The position numbers and the translations under genes are program-made. From Alloprevotella sp. (lineage in GTDB: Bacteria; Bacteroidota; Bacteroidia; Bacteroidales; Bacteroidaceae): a stretch of 64,000 nucleotides of DNA. Shown here piece by piece: positions 61,962 through 64,000 of this stretch. The stretch covers positions 62,001 to 126,000 of the forward strand of contig JAFVDF010000016.1 in assembly GCA_017478625.1 (NCBI GenBank), read 5' to 3'. The stretch's first letter is position 1. The number at the start of each line of letters is the position of its first letter. The notes beneath the pieces are model-generated. The model was not told the DNA's origin, made no database searches, and worked only from the letters and a program-made list of their open reading frames with translations.

Positions 61962-64000
61962 ATGAGATACTCCTTATATAATATGATACTCCGTGGCCTG
62001 CTGATGTTGCTGGCCGTTGCATTGCCTTCTATGGCTTTTGCAGAAGATGATTTAGGAAATGTAGATGCCGACGAGAGCGCTGCTATGGCCAAATCGAAAG
62101 AGGGTGCTATCGTATGGCAAGAGACCGACCCGACGGGAGCCAATTACTTAAGCGCCCGACGCGCTTTGGTAGGGCGAAATTGCGCTGTGAACCGCGTAAT
62201 TAATGTGGTGGCAGTGGGAACGGGCACCAGTGGGCTTGAAAATTTAACCAATGAAGACATAGACGACTATGCCACCTTCCCGCAGGTGATTTCTGCTACT
62301 GTGGCAGTCAGCCCTACAGTCAGTGTGCGTGACTTGAAGTATTACTATGCAGCAGGCACTACGGCTGGATTCTGTATAGTGGCTGGCGCGGGTAGCGTGC
62401 TTAATCTGGATATTGTCAAGACTATGCACATCTGGTTCTACAAAGATGGTGTCCGTGTGGATGACAAGACTGTGCGCGAAGCCAACGGAGGTGCAGGCGT
62501 ACGCATCCAGCTGGGAAACATCCCCGGTAGTGATCAGGCTTGTGCCAACCTTACCGCGGTTTCAGACAAAGAGTTTGATGAGGTAGCACTGGTTCAAGGT
62601 GGCGCAGTAGATGCTGCAGTCGGTTCTGTAATGATGATAAAATATGCGTTTGTGGGAGATAATCATGACGTGTATATGACCACGAACGGAATCAAGAATT
62701 ATTGTGAGCAGAAAGGCTTGCCAACGTATGCAGTGGCTTGTGATGCCTTTATGCCTTCGCCTTTGGTGGGTGGAATTCCTATTCCGATGGCCAGTTCCGC
62801 CCGTGCTCGTGTAATAGACGATAATCTGGATAATCGTATAGCCTTAGTTAGTGCTGTCCAGCTGGCTAGTGTGGCCTTCAAGGGTCGTGTTAGATTGGAA
62901 GTGACTAATGATGACAAATCGTTGCCGGAATTGTTTGAAGCAGGAGACCAAGTAGGCTTCAAGTATGACTATGGTGAGGCGCTGAATCTTATTTCGGCAG
63001 GCACATGGGTGGACATAAAACTTTATGACCATAATGGGGACGCAACAGAAACCATAACCATTCCAGCCAACGTATTAGCCGTGGGTATTGCTTCTGGTGG
63101 AGACCAGACCGCTTACGTAACAGCAACAAAACCTTTCAGCGGTGCAGAAATTACATTCTATAATGCGCTTGGCGTGTTGGATGTAGGTAGCGGTTATGGT
63201 GTCTATTATGGATTTGTACGCCCCAAGGCTACGATTGACCACAAGTGTCAGATTAATCCATCGGCTAGTACAAATATCTGCTACACTCAGACTTCGCTCC
63301 AACTGAAGCATAATCCAGAGGTATCGGTTACTTGGTCAATAGTTAAACAGCCTGCAGAAAATGCCAATCAGGCTACAGTTGATCCAAACACGGGTTTCTT
63401 GAGTGGAATGTTTGCTGACGGAGAATACATAATCCGTGCGACTTCTACAGACGGTAATGAGCAGTGCTACGAAGACCTTGTAATCAATCACGGTGACAGT
63501 GAAGATTTTCTGGAAGAGCCAGTTGAACATGTACTCTACAATGCAGATCCGACAAATCCCGATTACGCGCTCAGCGATAACCTTCACGGCGAGACCTCGG
63601 CTAATCTGCTATCCATAAGCGATATGACTAATCCCGACAATATCCTTTCAGCACAATTTGACGACGCAGCTTCTTACACAGGCGGTCTGCAATTATTGGG
63701 CTCCAATGGTGTAATTGTCGGAATCAAAAAGCTTGACGCCTCCGATCCTTATATATACGATGGCTCCAAGGCTTCTGCAAAAGAATCAGTACGCGTGGGC
63801 TTTGTAATAGAAATGGAGCAAACGGCGCTTGGACTTAACCTGTTGAATTCTTTCCAAATCCGCTGTTACGACGAGACAGGCGCACGCACATATAGCCATA
63901 TTGTAGAAGATGCGGGTGTGCTTGGCTTGAATGTGGTAAGTAGCAATGAGAAAAACAACAAGCTTCGCCTGAGCATCACAGTACCTAAGACAAAAGATGG
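61962..64000 (+). CDS. Large secreted protein, 3' end beyond the window
   Basis: The frame from ATG 61962 stays open for 679 codons to the window edge. The start has a signal peptide (RGLLMLLAVALPSMAFA). The following part is acidic and rich in Gly, Val, Asp and Thr with beta-strand patterns. Near residue 450 there is an Ig-like or BIG2-like stretch (VTWSIVKQPAENANQATVDP, then TGFLSGMFADGEYIIRATS). This suggests a long surface or secreted adhesin-like protein. It is coupled to the previous gene, so the pair is probably an export substrate unit. No named family was recognised. Confidence 0.78.
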   Translation, partial: MRYSLYNMILRGLLMLLAVALPSMAFAEDDLGNVDADESAAMAKSKEGAIVWQETDPTGANYLSARRALVGRNCAVNRVINVVAVGTGTSGLENLTNEDIDDYATFPQVISATVAVSPTVSVRDLKYYYAAGTTAGFCIVAGAGSVLNLDIVKTMHIWFYKDGVRVDDKTVREANGGAGVRIQLGNIPGSDQACANLTAVSDKEFDEVALVQGGAVDAAVGSVMMIKYAFVGDNHDVYMTTNGIKNYCEQKGLPTYAVACDAFMPSPLVGGIPIPMASSARARVIDDNLDNRIALVSAVQLASVAFKGRVRLEVTNDDKSLPELFEAGDQVGFKYDYGEALNLISAGTWVDIKLYDHNGDATETITIPANVLAVGIASGGDQTAYVTATKPFSGAEITFYNALGVLDVGSGYGVYYGFVRPKATIDHKCQINPSASTNICYTQTSLQLKHNPEVSVTWSIVKQPAENANQATVDPNTGFLSGMFADGEYIIRATSTDGNEQCYEDLVINHGDSEDFLEEPVEHVLYNADPTNPDYALSDNLHGETSANLLSISDMTNPDNILSAQFDDAASYTGGLQLLGSNGVIVGIKKLDASDPYIYDGSKASAKESVRVGFVIEMEQTALGLNLLNSFQIRCYDETGARTYSHIVEDAGVLGLNVVSSNEKNNKLRLSITVPKTKD

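Overview
The window looks like a chromosomal segment of a Bacteroidales bacterium, probably Prevotellaceae or a close relative (family level is a guess). The signs are a SusC/SusD pair, two GH92 mannosidases, NADH dehydrogenase genes without NuoEFG and with a fused NuoCD, Bacteroidetes-type promoters (TAnnTTTG -7 boxes), and many Sec and lipoprotein signal peptides.

Layout. 1-6093: the end of pnuC, alaS, an aspartate-nucleophile alpha/beta hydrolase, and a pncA-pncB operon; with pnuC these make an NAD precursor salvage cluster. 6253-8808: a small His/Cys-rich protein and a TonB-dependent receptor, probably for a metal or chelate. 9592-17504: a tight operon of two paralogous MFS carriers, a GT2/GalT-like fusion protein, a SpoIID/LytB protein without signal peptide and an AmpG-like permease, which points to peptidoglycan fragment handling. 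17601-21236: recJ-recQ. 21410-31614: susCD facing two secreted GH92 enzymes, a mannoside or N-glycan utilisation locus. 32128-42305: nuoA-B-CD-H-I-J-K-L-M-N, all on the minus strand. 42634-49000: rsmI, two envelope lipoproteins, a 2-hydroxyacid dehydrogenase, and three small envelope or secreted protein genes. 49999-59000: tRNA-Gln, topB, an orphan FecE-type ATPase, a sialidase, an M48 lipoprotein protease, argR with a LuxR-type regulator, tdk, a Lys/Glu-rich protein and queH. 59416-64000: two large secreted proteins, the second open at the window edge.

The most unusual content is intergenic. Clusters of a CATTATG-like motif recur at exactly 21 bp, two helical turns, six units each, at 9096-9221, 31699-31824 and 49311-49436. 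A four-unit array lies at 57351-57434 and a related three-unit palindromic array at 17521-17583. Each six-unit array abuts a strong hairpin. Arrays 1 and 3 belong to one duplicated, inverted composite element of about 300 bp: conserved promoter, predicted RNA of about 70 nt, terminator, six-unit array, GTTAA/TTAAC dyad. Single copies of the motif lie over or beside the predicted promoters of susC, nuo and the sialidase/M48 pair. Other notable signals are 8-9 nt G/C homopolymers upstream of three envelope genes, and a 30-bp repeat of the pncB 3' end that encloses a promoter and a possible pseudoknot RNA.

All functions are read from motifs and family knowledge; no search was run.
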